From Pipra filicauda (lineage: Eukaryota; Chordata; Aves; Passeriformes; Pipridae), in contig NW_024103874.1 of NCBI RefSeq assembly GCF_003945595.2, positions 4,970,001 through 5,034,000 of the forward strand: a stretch of DNA of 64,000 bases. The letters are read 5' to 3'. The translations under genes and the position numbers were made by a program. This document shows positions 24,301 through 51,731 of this stretch, in pieces. Each line of letters starts with the position of its first letter. Positions within the stretch are counted from its first letter, which is position 1. The notes beneath the pieces were generated by a model that saw only the letters and a list, made by a program, of their open reading frames with translations, was not told where the DNA came from and did no database searches.

Positions 24301-25994
24301 AGCCCTCTCTCTGGTTCTCAGCACTGGACTCCTGCAGTGTTCAAACTTCATGTCCCACACCAAGACAAAGGCACAGCTGGAGATGCAGGCTGACAGACTT
24401 GTAGGAAAAACAAACACTGTATTTAAATGCTCAGAAATAACAGATAATTTCTGCCTGTTTGTCTGCCTTTTTTTTTGTCAATTTTTATTCTGGGTCCCCT
24501 GCACAGAGAAAAACAGCACATCATCCCAAAGATGCAAATCCACTGGAGAAAAGCTGAATTTTCTGTTAGTTGACAAGGTAACAAAGTTTAGCACCATGCT
24601 GCCTGTTTCTGCTTCTGGCAGAATGTTGATGGCTTCCTTGCAGGAGTGTTATGTACACAAATATTGCAGACCTTCCCATGGTGTGACAAACCCCTCCACT
24701 GTCCAGCCTCCTTCACTGGGGCTTGGTAACTCAAGCAAAGCCTTATATGAGTCACAGCACAGCAGTGTGCTGAGAGGAGCTGGAGATTAACCTGCTGCCT
24801 TTTCCATCTCTCCCTCCTGCAGTCTGAGTAGCTACTTTACATGTTATCAGCTGGAATATTGAACAGCTCCGAGTCTGGCTTTTACCCATATGATATGGAG
24901 GTAATTGTCGTGTTACATCCCCTTTCCTTACCATCGTCTGACATATGTCTACAACAAACCATGCAGATACTGATAAAAATGTACCTCCTTTGCAATCACT
25001 ACTTCAGGCTGTGCTTGATCACTGCTTGTACTCTGCCCCTGCTTCAGAAACAATCCTTCCTGAGCTCTGATTTAAAACTAGAGCAACAAAATATTTCAAT
25101 TTTTTTTTTTTTTTGCTAGAGTAGGATGACACAAAAATTATCAATATGTATTTTTCAAAGCTGTCAAGAGGTTAAAAAATGGAGCATCGTGCAAATTCCT
25201 GCATAGAAGTATGCATTCTCATAGAAGTAACATTTCTGGTCACTATGGAGATTTCTAGAGTTGCCTTGACATATAAAATAGAAATCTTTGTAGCTCAGAT
25301 AAAGTGTTGTTGCAGACAAAGCTCCAGGCAGAAGAAAAAGGAGAGGTCAGAGGAGCTGAAGGTTCCAGCACACTGAGAACACAGTGTTTGAAGAGACACA
25401 TTCACTGGGACACCCTGAATAGGTGCTGTGGAGTTGCAGGTGTTTCTGTTTACACAGGTCAAAAAGCTTTTGAACTGTGTTTTCACTGTTCTCAGGGGAA
25501 AAAAAAAACCCACAACTAAACCAAAGAAAAAAAGGCAACCCAAACCTGCATGAAGTTGATTCGAAATGGTTCTGCATTTAGCACTGGATATAAACCCCTA
25601 CAGCTGTGATAACTGGCAGATGAAAGGAAAGGCAAAGAGGTAAAAGAGGTACCTGCACAGCAGAACCGAAAATTGTTCCCATGGAATGCTCACAAACTGG
25701 GGAAGGTGAGCAGTTCAGCGAGGAACATCTGCATTTGCAGGTGATGCTGCTTCCTTTCTGTCCCAAACTAGTGCAGCCAAATTCCCAGTTCTGGACTTGC
25801 TGCTCTGCCTGTTCAAGTGTAGTAACTGCAGGTGACTGAGACAGAGCTCCTTTATGTTTCTTTATCGACTGCTTCTGAAGGTTACTCACACCCCCTCGCT
25901 GCCTGCCTTGGGATGAAATCTATTTGTTGGAATTTCTAGAGACATTTGCTTTTGTCTTACTATTTCAGATACAAGAGGAAGGGTCAGATTTTAA
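252..25994 (+). CDS. COL20A1: Collagen alpha-1(XX) chain, 3' portion (22 exons)
   Basis: FACIT collagen, a secreted matrix protein that associates with fibril surfaces. Exons joined: 252-381, 940-996, 3878-3916, 4973-5047, 5956-6094, 7810-7952, 8326-8435, 9113-9271, 11290-11367, 11999-12085, 14235-14288, 15251-15346, 15858-15911, 16262-16315, 16639-16692, 18067-18138, 18819-18854, 20184-20250, 21088-21276, 22573-22650, 23444-23599, 25969-25994. All borders are GT/AG and phases match; the sum is 1953 nt, an exact multiple of three from the phase-0 start at 252. Domain order is FN3 end, linker, TSPN, Cys hinge, COL2, NC2, COL1, NC1, the standard FACIT tail. COL20A1 is preferred over COL12A1 and COL14A1 because of synteny next to CHRNA4 and the short COL2. 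The upstream FN3 and VWA domains and the start codon are outside the window. The 4973-5047 exon and the terminal exon are the weakest parts. Confidence 0.9.
648..895 (+). mobile_element. CR1 LINE 3' fragment
   Basis: Reads like the CR1 3' end in plus orientation: 'gttggatattaggaaaaatt' near 680, 'tcaccatccctgga' near 755, then 'ggttggactggatgacctt' and 'ttccaacct' near 840-880. Truncated at the 5' side as usual. It lies in a COL20A1 intron just before the 940-996 exon. Confidence 0.85.
940..996 (+). CDS. COL20A1: COL20A1 linker exon after FN3
   Basis: A 57-nt exon in phase 1 on both sides, preceded by 'gttttctctttcag' and followed by gtaaatg. It encodes [19 protein letters not shown], a proline-containing linker with no recognisable fold. 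It joins in frame to the exons on each side. Support is splice sites, phase and position only. Confidence 0.68.
2338..2478 (+). mobile_element. CR1 LINE fragment
   Basis: 'gataggacaagggagaatgg' at the left, then 'agattagatattaggaagaa' and 'cacaggttgtccagagaagc', which are CR1 3'-region phrases in plus orientation. It ends before the CR1 terminal tail. Confidence 0.8.
3878..3916 (+). CDS. COL20A1: COL20A1 linker microexon
   Basis: A 39-nt exon in phase 1 on both sides between 'cattttgttctcacag' and gtacag. It encodes [13 protein letters not shown]. Skipping it would keep the frame. Its lone cysteine, just before the TSPN domain, could take part in a disulfide, but that is inference. Confidence 0.6.
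4771..4917 (+). mobile_element. CR1 LINE 3' end
   Basis: Plus-oriented CR1 terminus: 'gcttggggcaacctgatcta', then 'tagatgatctttaaggtcct' and 'ttctgtgattccatgattct'. It ends about 55 nt before the candidate 4973-5047 exon. Confidence 0.88.
4973..5047 (+). CDS. COL20A1: COL20A1 candidate linker exon
   Basis: A 75-nt open segment between 'gccttcttttcag' and gtaatt, in phase 1 on both sides, so it fits between 3878-3916 and 5956-6094 without disturbing the frame. It encodes 25 residues beginning [17 protein letters not shown] do not recognise the peptide, and a cassette or decoy exon is possible. Confidence 0.5.
   Translation, partial: SLHLHLLKEVPVPEAPYQRLMALK
5956..6094 (+). CDS. COL20A1: COL20A1 exon: start of TSPN/LamG-like domain
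   Basis: Follows 'tttgtccctttcag' and ends before gtggga. It runs from phase 1 to phase 2. The frame reads [20 protein letters not shown] and later [10 protein letters not shown], the typical opening of the thrombospondin N-terminal-like domain of FACIT collagens (types XII, XIV and XX), where FD-M-x-x-F-G-L-x-E-K is a hallmark. Confidence 0.93.
7275..7375 (-). mobile_element. CR1 LINE 3' end
   Basis: Reverse orientation: 'aacagaatcattaaggttgg', then 'aaggtcatcgagtccacccc' and 'ccactaaaccatgtt'. Short and diverged; lies in a COL20A1 intron. Confidence 0.8.
7810..7952 (+). CDS. COL20A1: COL20A1 exon: TSPN domain, second part
   Basis: Follows 'tctcgttgcag' and ends before gtaagg. It continues the TSPN beta-sandwich with [20 protein letters not shown], then [20 protein letters not shown]. 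The P-E-H-T-I and E-P-F-A-x-W-Q-I-T motifs are strongly FACIT-like. The GC-rich exon stands out from AT-richer introns on both sides. The 121-codon open frame on the opposite strand (7610-7975) is its shadow. Confidence 0.93.
8326..8435 (+). CDS. COL20A1: COL20A1 exon: TSPN domain, third part
   Basis: Follows 'ttatttcccctgtag' and ends before gtcctt. It enters in phase 1 and leaves in phase 0. Encodes [20 protein letters not shown] then [16 protein letters not shown], matching the K-S-L-T-Y-F and [12 protein letters not shown] strands of FACIT TSPN domains. The donor is non-ideal (aag|gtcctt), but the reading and phase support it. Confidence 0.92.
9113..9271 (+). CDS. COL20A1: COL20A1 exon: TSPN domain, last part
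   Basis: A 159-nt, phase-0 exon between 'cacctgctgcccag' and gtgagt. Encodes [20 protein letters not shown] and ends with ...[15 protein letters not shown], the C-terminal strands of TSPN with the conserved Y-L-D-C cysteine. The open frame runs past the donor to 9604 by chance in GC-rich intron. Confidence 0.93.
11290..11367 (+). CDS. COL20A1: COL20A1 exon: NC3 cysteine hinge
   Basis: A 78-nt, phase-0 exon between 'tctttttcccag' and gtaaga. Encodes [20 protein letters not shown] followed by CDLPAL. The L-K-I-x-C ... D-R-C-C-D-L-P motif closes the TSPN region of FACIT collagens, with disulfide-forming cysteines. Confidence 0.92.
11999..12085 (+). CDS. COL20A1: COL20A1 exon: hinge end and start of COL2 helix
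   Basis: An 87-nt, phase-0 exon after 'gattccatttcag', ending before gtgagt. Encodes [20 protein letters not shown] and then four clean Gly-X-Y triplets ([12 protein letters not shown]). The R-D-E-E-x-C-P-x-L-x-x-A-C-x-C motif precedes the COL2 triple helix in types XII, XIV and XX. Confidence 0.93.
12192..12456 (-). mobile_element. CR1 LINE 3' fragment
   Basis: Reverse-oriented CR1: 'caatcaggttggaaaagatc' at the left, 'cactaaaccatgtccccaag', then 'gcctgttccaatgcttgaaa' and 'gaacctctcctggtgcaa'. Good continuity over about 265 nt, in a COL20A1 intron. Confidence 0.88.
14235..14288 (+). CDS. COL20A1: COL20A1 COL2 exon (54 nt)
   Basis: Classic 54-nt collagen exon, in phase 0 with glycine as first codon, between 'gtgtcccactgcag' and gtgagt. 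Encodes [18 protein letters not shown], six uninterrupted Gly-X-Y triplets. Confidence 0.93.
15251..15346 (+). CDS. COL20A1: COL20A1 COL2 exon with triplet interruption (96 nt)
   Basis: Between 'gtctttggttttag' and gtatgt. It has 32 codons, not a multiple of three residues: after nine Gly-X-Y triplets from GEP to GIT comes V-Q and then GPV, so the repeat slips by one residue at GITVQG. This is a Gly-X-Y imperfection rather than a frameshift, since phase 0 is kept on both sides. Confidence 0.92.
15594..15632 (+). mobile_element. CR1 LINE tail remnant
   Basis: Only the end of the element is left: 'ggggtcccttccaactcagg' followed by 'atattctatgaat'. Too short to be sure. Confidence 0.5.
15858..15911 (+). 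CDS. COL20A1: COL20A1 COL2 exon (54 nt)
   Basis: A 54-nt phase-0 exon after 'ctgttttaatccaag' and before gtaatg. Encodes [18 protein letters not shown], six Gly-X-Y triplets including a K-G-E-K-G-D charge cluster. Confidence 0.92.
16262..16315 (+). CDS. COL20A1: COL20A1 COL2 exon (54 nt)
   Basis: A 54-nt phase-0 exon between 'aattctgattcacag' and gtaaaa. Encodes [18 protein letters not shown], six Gly-X-Y triplets with an RGD-type G-R-D sequence (not a canonical RGD). Confidence 0.92.
16639..16692 (+). CDS. COL20A1: COL20A1 COL2 exon (54 nt)
   Basis: A 54-nt phase-0 exon after 'tttggctttgcag' and before gtgagt. Encodes [18 protein letters not shown], six Gly-X-Y triplets ending in proline-rich GPP units that favour a stable triple helix. 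Confidence 0.92.
18067..18138 (+). CDS. COL20A1: COL20A1 COL2 exon (72 nt)
   Basis: A 72-nt phase-0 exon after 'tttgtattctctgcag' and before gtaagt. Encodes eight Gly-X-Y triplets, [18 protein letters not shown] and then GDV GPT. Confidence 0.92.
18819..18854 (+). CDS. COL20A1: COL20A1 COL2 exon (36 nt)
   Basis: A 36-nt phase-0 exon after the pyrimidine-rich 'tttttttccccctatag' and before gtgagt. Encodes [12 protein letters not shown], the last full triplets of COL2. Confidence 0.9.
20184..20250 (+). CDS. COL20A1: COL20A1 exon: COL2 end and NC2 start
   Basis: Follows 'cttcatttcag' and ends before gtgagt, from phase 0 to phase 1. Encodes GEP followed by [26 protein letters not shown]2 segments are short helical regions that drive chain selection and trimerisation; the A-C-E-x-x-I-Q motif matches those of types XII and XIV. 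A CR1 element starts about 25 nt after the donor. Confidence 0.92.
20275..20562 (+). mobile_element. CR1 LINE 3' fragment
   Basis: One of the best-preserved copies in the window, plus oriented: 'acattaggaagaaatttttc', 'gcttggagcaacctggtcta', then 'gatgatctttaaggtccctt' and 'ccaacccaaaccattctgt'. It starts about 25 nt after the donor of the COL20A1 NC2 exon. Confidence 0.92.
21088..21276 (+). CDS. COL20A1: COL20A1 exon: NC2 end and COL1 start
   Basis: A 189-nt exon after 'cttgctttctcag' and before gtatgg, in phase 1 on both sides. Begins [20 protein letters not shown] (NC2), then from K-P-G-E-P enters Gly-X-Y repeats: GEP, GPP three times, [24 protein letters not shown]. This is the NC2/COL1 junction of FACIT collagens. 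Confidence 0.93.
22573..22650 (+). CDS. COL20A1: COL20A1 COL1 exon with first interruption
   Basis: A 78-nt exon after 'tatctgtaattag' and before gtagag, in phase 1 on both sides. Encodes [15 protein letters not shown], then the two-residue interruption E-E, then [17 protein letters not shown]1 domains conserve two such imperfections; this is the first. Confidence 0.91.
23444..23599 (+). CDS. COL20A1: COL20A1 exon: COL1 end, second interruption and NC1 cysteines
   Basis: A 156-nt exon after 'ttctccttcttcag' and before gtaagt, in phase 1 on both sides. Encodes GPP GEV, the interruption V-L, then ten triplets from GKP to GHP, then [14 protein letters not shown]. The two cysteines separated by four residues at the COL1/NC1 border are the diagnostic FACIT motif that cross-links the three chains. 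Confidence 0.93.
25969..25994 (+). CDS. COL20A1: COL20A1 candidate terminal coding exon and stop
   Basis: After a good acceptor, 'tttgtcttactatttcag', the phase-1 frame reads D-T-R-G-R-V-R-F and then TAA at 25992-25994. This would make a short basic NC1 tail. The alternative is that translation ends by reading into the intron after 23599, adding K-S before TGA. The exon is too short to recognise by content, so support is the acceptor, phase and position before the poly(A) candidates. Confidence 0.5.
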
Positions 25995-26584
25995 CAAAAT
26001 TGTGTCCCAGAAGGGCTATTGATTAGGAGACAGACAACCTGAACAAACAACTTGTCCATTTATCTTCCTAAACTTTGTCCCATGAGTGGTTTTATTTACT
26101 TGAAATCGTGGCTATTTAGCCCATGTAATATCACAGAGCCTGTGCCAGTGCTTTGTAACCCAATTCCTTGAGCCAAGGGGCATTTCTGCGGGGAGATTTT
26201 GGGCGCTGAGAGTGCCCTAATCCAAAAAGAAAATATTTCAGCAGCTGGAGAAACACAGCAGCCCTAAAGGTGAAGGTACAGGGAGGCTCAGGAGACCCTC
26301 TGTTCTTTGCTGAACAGAACCTGTTGTTTTCCCTTTTGTGCTGTTCTTTTACACGCTTTGTGCTTTTCCCTCCCAGTTTATCATTTTTAGTGCAAACTGT
26401 AGTTCAGAGCAGTGTAATTCATTAGCAATGCAGTTTAAAGAGTTCTCTTGCAGGTCTTTCCTTAGTGAGGACTTTGCTCTCAATTATAAAAATTTAACAT
26501 ATCCTTGTGAAAACCCACATGTTCAGACTACTTTTTTCTCCTTTGCAGATCAATGCCTGTTTCCCTGCCTTCTCTTTGGTCCTT

Positions 26585-26736
26585 ATTAAAGTCCTTTCTG
26601 CTGATTTAGTTATTTTTATTAGAACTCTGAAGTAATCTGTGCCATAGAGACTTTCTTTTTCATACCATCTGTAGTGTGACATCATTTCTCAATTTTCTTT
26701 AAACCTTCTATCCTCCAGTCTTTAAATTGCAATAAA
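26585..26736 (+). promoter_or_regulatory. COL20A1: Candidate COL20A1 poly(A) signals
   Basis: ATTAAA at 26585-26590 and AATAAA at 26731-26736 are the first plausible hexamers on the plus strand after the candidate stop. They would give a 3' UTR of roughly 0.6-0.75 kb. Such hexamers are frequent by chance in AT-rich DNA. Confidence 0.35.
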
Positions 26737-26759
26737 TTTAGATTTTTATTCCTGCTGCA

Positions 26760-29700
26760 GAGTTTGACCCACCTGGTGCAGCTGAATTCTGGCATTGGCC
26801 TTTCAGTGACAGATATTTTTGCTAAAAGCATTGTTTTAAGGTATTAAATCGGTCTCAGGAGTAAAATACAAGCACAGAGGAGTAACCAGCAACACTGCTA
26901 ACAAGCAGCAAAGGCTTTCTCCAGGGTTCAACAGTCGGGCTGGGCCAGATTTAAAGGGCTGGAAACAAAAAGACATCCTGGATAGGAATGAAAGATCTCA
27001 TAAATGGACCTCACTGCAGTGGGGGAGAGCCAGGTGGGGCGGTTGGGGGGGGGATTTTCTTAGTGCTGTGCGTGAATCTTGCATCTCACACCTGCATCTT
27101 TCTGCCTGTCTGTCCCTACACCAGTGGATTTCCTTGAGTACAATTTCTTTCAAAATGTCTACAGAAACTTATCCAAAAGGGAGGTGATATAAACTATGTG
27201 GATTAGCTCATTGGAGAATGAGAGAGAGAACAGTGCTGAAAATGCTGGGGGAAAGGGGATTACAAGATCATCCTGCCATCCAGCTGCAGATAAAATACCC
27301 TGCATTCTCTATGGCTGGGAAGATGATCTAGACAAAGTGAGCATTAGGGAATCAGAAGAAAGAAGAATGTGGGGAAAAAGAGAGCAATGGTGGTAACTGA
27401 GGTTATTACAGTCAGTTTTCTTCCATTCATGCCCAAAGGAACTGTACTGGAGGGGAAGTAGGAATCACCATGCTGAGGATACAACATCTCCTGCTCAAGT
27501 AAAACAGAAAAGATCAACACCTATGTCTGTTGTTTGTGGTGCCTTTGGGGTCTCTGAGCTTAGTTTTGTACTCCTGGAGCCTGAAAACCCATTACTTTGC
27601 TCTGAGTCTCTTCCAAGACAGTTTTAGAGCTCCTGCTGTATCCCAGTCTTGCTTCCTCACTCTTCTTCTGACGTCAGCTTGTTCAGTCAAGTCCTTGGAA
27701 TCATTTCTGAGATGGGAACATTATAAATGCTAGCAGTCTGGCTGCATGCATTTTCCTGGAGTCTTTCATATGCTAAAAACCTCTCTTTGTGTTTCATGGG
27801 TTAGGAATAGCAGAATTATTCATTATTCTACAGTTATAGTCTGGTTCATGTCCCAGTTTTATTCCAGTTTCTGATAATTGAATCCTATGGAGGGATAGCA
27901 TCCTCCTAAACAACCTCCAAGAGGGAATAACTTGTCTAAGAAAGAGTGGTAAGTGTTGATTCCTAATTTCTCTCTTTAGAATTCACGGGGAAGCATGTCA
28001 GAAGCAGAAGGAAGAATTTATTTGAACTTTAAAGTGGGGAACTACTGATGCAACATGAGAAGGAGCGTAGCTACCAGTGTGGGAAAAATATTCTGTCTTT
28101 AGCAAAGCAGGGGATGCCAGAGATCTACCCCAGTTTCTCCCCAAACACCAGTAACATCCTTGTAACTGGTTTCAGCTGTCACTTGTCATCTTGTCCTGCC
28201 AAACTCTCTGATCCCAAAGTGGCACTGACTCTTCAGGGACACAACCACATCCTTAGCACTCCTAATCACACCCGATACTTTTGATGTGCTAATGGAGCCC
28301 TTTCCTCCTCCTCCTCCTATCTAGCAGGGCCATTCTGCCAGAGAATTCTCTGTTGCTGTCACAGTGCCACGCTCCCCTTGAGACGCTGCACTTCACACTG
28401 TGTGCACTGGCAATAACTTTTAGCAGAAAAGGTGAAGATTTGAAATGGGCCCTTTGCTGTGAACAAAATACAGCCTATGCCTGTCCCTACTGAATTTCCC
28501 AATATGCCACCTTAAACATTCGGCTCTTAATCTGTCCTTAAATTTTTATCAGTTCTCCTGCTGCCTCCAAATCATTCCTTTCTGCTCTCATGGGCCCGAC
28601 AGCAGCTCTTGCTGTCCAGGCCCCCTCTCCTCTGTGGGTCCCTGCCGTGGGTTGGCTTTGGGCATCTGCTGCCCAGGCCTGTGTTTGCTGAGAGATGTGA
28701 GCAGAGACTTGAGATGCTGCTGATTCCATCCTAGCTTGGAAAATGAGTGTGGTTTTATTGCTAAAAATGTGCACGCACAGTCAACCCTCCCACCTGCTCC
28801 ATTGCCAGCAATCCTCATGGGCTCAGGGGGAGGAGGAGGCAGCGGGAGCTCTGCACATCTGTCATGGGCATTGCTGAGATACGATGCCCCTGACCCAGCA
28901 ATGCCCAGGGTCACAAATCTTCTACTTTCGTGATTATTGGTGCACTCAAAATGTGAAAAGGTGCTGGAGAGGGCTCAGGCTGCCCCTGTGAGCCCGGCGT
29001 GCCTGTCACACAGACCGTGAGGCAGCCCCGCTGTCCCCTCCACTGGCAGCCCTGCACACAGACTGCAGCTGTGCTGGTACATTTATGCACTAGACCTTGA
29101 AGATGTTTGACTGTTTGTTTTCCTTTCATTGCCATAAGCAAACTCACTGACTGTGAAAAGGGATAAATTAGCATCTCCAAAGACCGAGGCTCTCTTTATT
29201 CTGAAAACAAGCAACAAGGAGCAGCAGCTCAGGCTCCCTCATCCTCCCTCCCTGTGCTGTGCCAGCACAGCTCTTCGGGAACTGGCCCAAAGCTCAGCTA
29301 CTCTGTTTTTTTTTGTGAGCTGAACAGATTTTAAGCACTTGGCTGAGTCTGTGAACATGGAGGTCAGTTGTAACTTCTTAGATGAATCCACACAGGCTGA
29401 TCACTGCATTGATTTTTAGCCTGTGCTGTTTGGACTGAGGGCAGTAACTTGTATTTCAAAGAAGTCTCTAAACCATATTGTTTCAGTTCCAGTATTGCTG
29501 TCACAAGCCTGAGCAGCTCTCTGCTGCTCACTGAGCCATGTGGCACGGGCAAGCCTCATGTCCCCCTTAGATGTGGCACACCCACCTGGGGTGTCACCCG
29601 GCTCTGGCTTCACCTGACTCTGTTCCAGTGTGGTCAGTCTCCTGCAGTTGCACTTGCACACAGAGAACAGGCAGAAGGCAGGTGAAGCCCACACTTGCCC

Positions 29701-30360
29701 TCTGTGTTCCAGGCTTTCACCCACACCTCTGGCTCAGCTGTGTCTTTGAGCACCAATGTCACCCTGCAGTAGGACAGGGCTTTGGAATCCCTCTCTCTCT
29801 GGCGGCTGCTGCCTGTCCCTGCCTTCTTGTTGCAGGTCCCAAAGCAAGGACGAGGTGGGCAAAAAGGTTGATTTAGCTTGGGTAGAGCTGGGAAGAGCAC
29901 AGCTGCTGAGACAACTGGCCATGTTTAAGGCCTGTAATTTCTGCAAAGTGTCATCCTGAATTCCCGAGCCTGTGTGTCCTGTTTGGGGTTCCCCCTATTT
30001 CCTTATTATCCTAAAATCATCCTGAGCTTCTGTTAGGCTTCCCATTCTCTAAGTACCTTCCTCACCTATGCCAAGGGTTTTACAGCTCAAGGTGTCCCTC
30101 TGCTATTTTGCAGCTTGGATCCAGGGTATTTCCTTTGAAAGTACACTAAAGTGCTACTAACATGGTCCCAGTCTTAACCCCAAATCCTCCCTCCATTTGC
30201 ATGGTCCTCACTCAGCTCTGGTCCCCACAGCTTCTGAAGGTCATTGGCCAAAGTAAAATCTGTCAGTGTAAAAACTGCATCTGCTGTGCTAATGATCACT
30301 GTCGGTCCCAAGCAGTTATTTCAGCCTTTCCACCAGCTGACCACAGACCACATCCTCCAC
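26760..30360. other. Intergenic interval between convergent COL20A1 and CHRNA4
   Basis: No exon-like frame, RNA gene or strong repeat is visible. It holds a short (TCC)n stretch at about 28303-28318 and a G-run near 27043-27053. The opposite-strand reading of the segment up to 30827 may include longer CHRNA4 3' UTR isoforms; TTTATT at 29195-29200 is another minus-strand AATAAA. Confidence 0.6.
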
Positions 30361-30380
30361 AGGTATCCCAAATCCAGAAC

Positions 30381-30614
30381 TTTATTTATAAAATGACTCA
30401 TACAGGGACACAGAGCCCTGAAACCACTTCAGACTGACAGGGCAAAATCACTAGGCAGGGCACACCGAGACCTCTGAGGACGACTGGAGCTAATTGCCAG
30501 GGGCTGGTTTGGGGATGCAAAGCCCCTTTATGTGCTGCTTTAGGGACAAGCTCGTGTTCTTACATTGCTGAGTATATGCCAATGAATGCCACCATGCTAT
30601 GGACAGACTTTAAT
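30381..30614 (-). promoter_or_regulatory. CHRNA4: Candidate CHRNA4 poly(A) signals
   Basis: On the minus strand AATAAA lies at 30386-30381 and ATTAAA at 30614-30609, about 440 and 215 nt after the stop codon. Either could end a short 3' UTR. Mammalian CHRNA4 3' UTRs can be longer, so more distal sites are possible. Confidence 0.35.
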
Positions 30615-30827
30615 AAGAACTTTTCCCCTAGATTAGATGGAGGAGATGAAAATGTCTTGGCAAAATGACGCGACCTCGGAAAGGATTCCCCGAGAGCTCT
30701 GGAGCAACTCAAGCATGGACACGCAGTGAATTATTCAAAGGGCTTCCTCCGTTTCTCTGTTCCTCTCCTTCCAGGTGAACTAAAATCCACAGAGTGGGAT
30801 AATTCTTTCTTCCTTCTGGGCCTGTAT

Positions 30828-51200
<20,373 letters not shown>

Positions 51201-51544
51201 CGTGGAGCAGAGCTCTAGTACGCAGAGTCTCCCGTCAGGGCAACTTTTCCACTCTGAGTCTCTGGATCCTCCAGGTTCATTCCCCTAAACTCCTTTCACT
51301 CTCTCTCCCTCAGGGAAGGGATAACAGCTGGTGCTTTGGTTTTTTTCCTTTTCTCTTCTGAGAGATTTCCAGCTCTTGCTCCTGGAAAGATGCTCTTTCC
51401 TGGGACGCTGATGCTCGTACGCTCACAAGTGATGCGCAAGGGCTGCAGAGAGCTCCTGTAAAGAGTCCGGAATGCCCAACCTCCCTGGGCTCTCCTGCTG
51501 CTCCTCTCCCCTTTCCTACGGGGCGCTTTGACTGCTCGCTTTAT

Positions 51545-51571
51545 TTGTTGTTGCTGCTGCTGCTGCTGCTG
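51545..51571. repeat. Trinucleotide repeat (TTG)3(CTG)6
   Basis: Three TTG units followed by six uninterrupted CTG units on the plus strand, so a CAG run on the CHRNA4 strand about 345 nt before its ATG. Short and within the normal microsatellite range. Confidence 0.9.
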
Positions 51572-51710
51572 CTTTCAGCCTTCCCCCAGCCCTTCGGGCA
51601 GCCTGTGCTCGGATTTTGATGCTGATGGGCCACTGATGCCTCTGAAGCAGAGAGTGAGCACAGTATGTTTGTATATTTAATGTAGTTAGACCTGCCCACC
51701 TCCTGCTTAG

Positions 51711-51731
51711 GAGGAGGAGGAGGAGGAGGAG
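51711..51731. repeat. (GAG)7 purine tract
   Basis: Seven GAG units on the plus strand, a pyrimidine (CTC) tract on the CHRNA4 strand about 510 nt upstream of the ATG. Homopurine mirror tracts of this kind occur in many vertebrate promoters. Confidence 0.9.
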
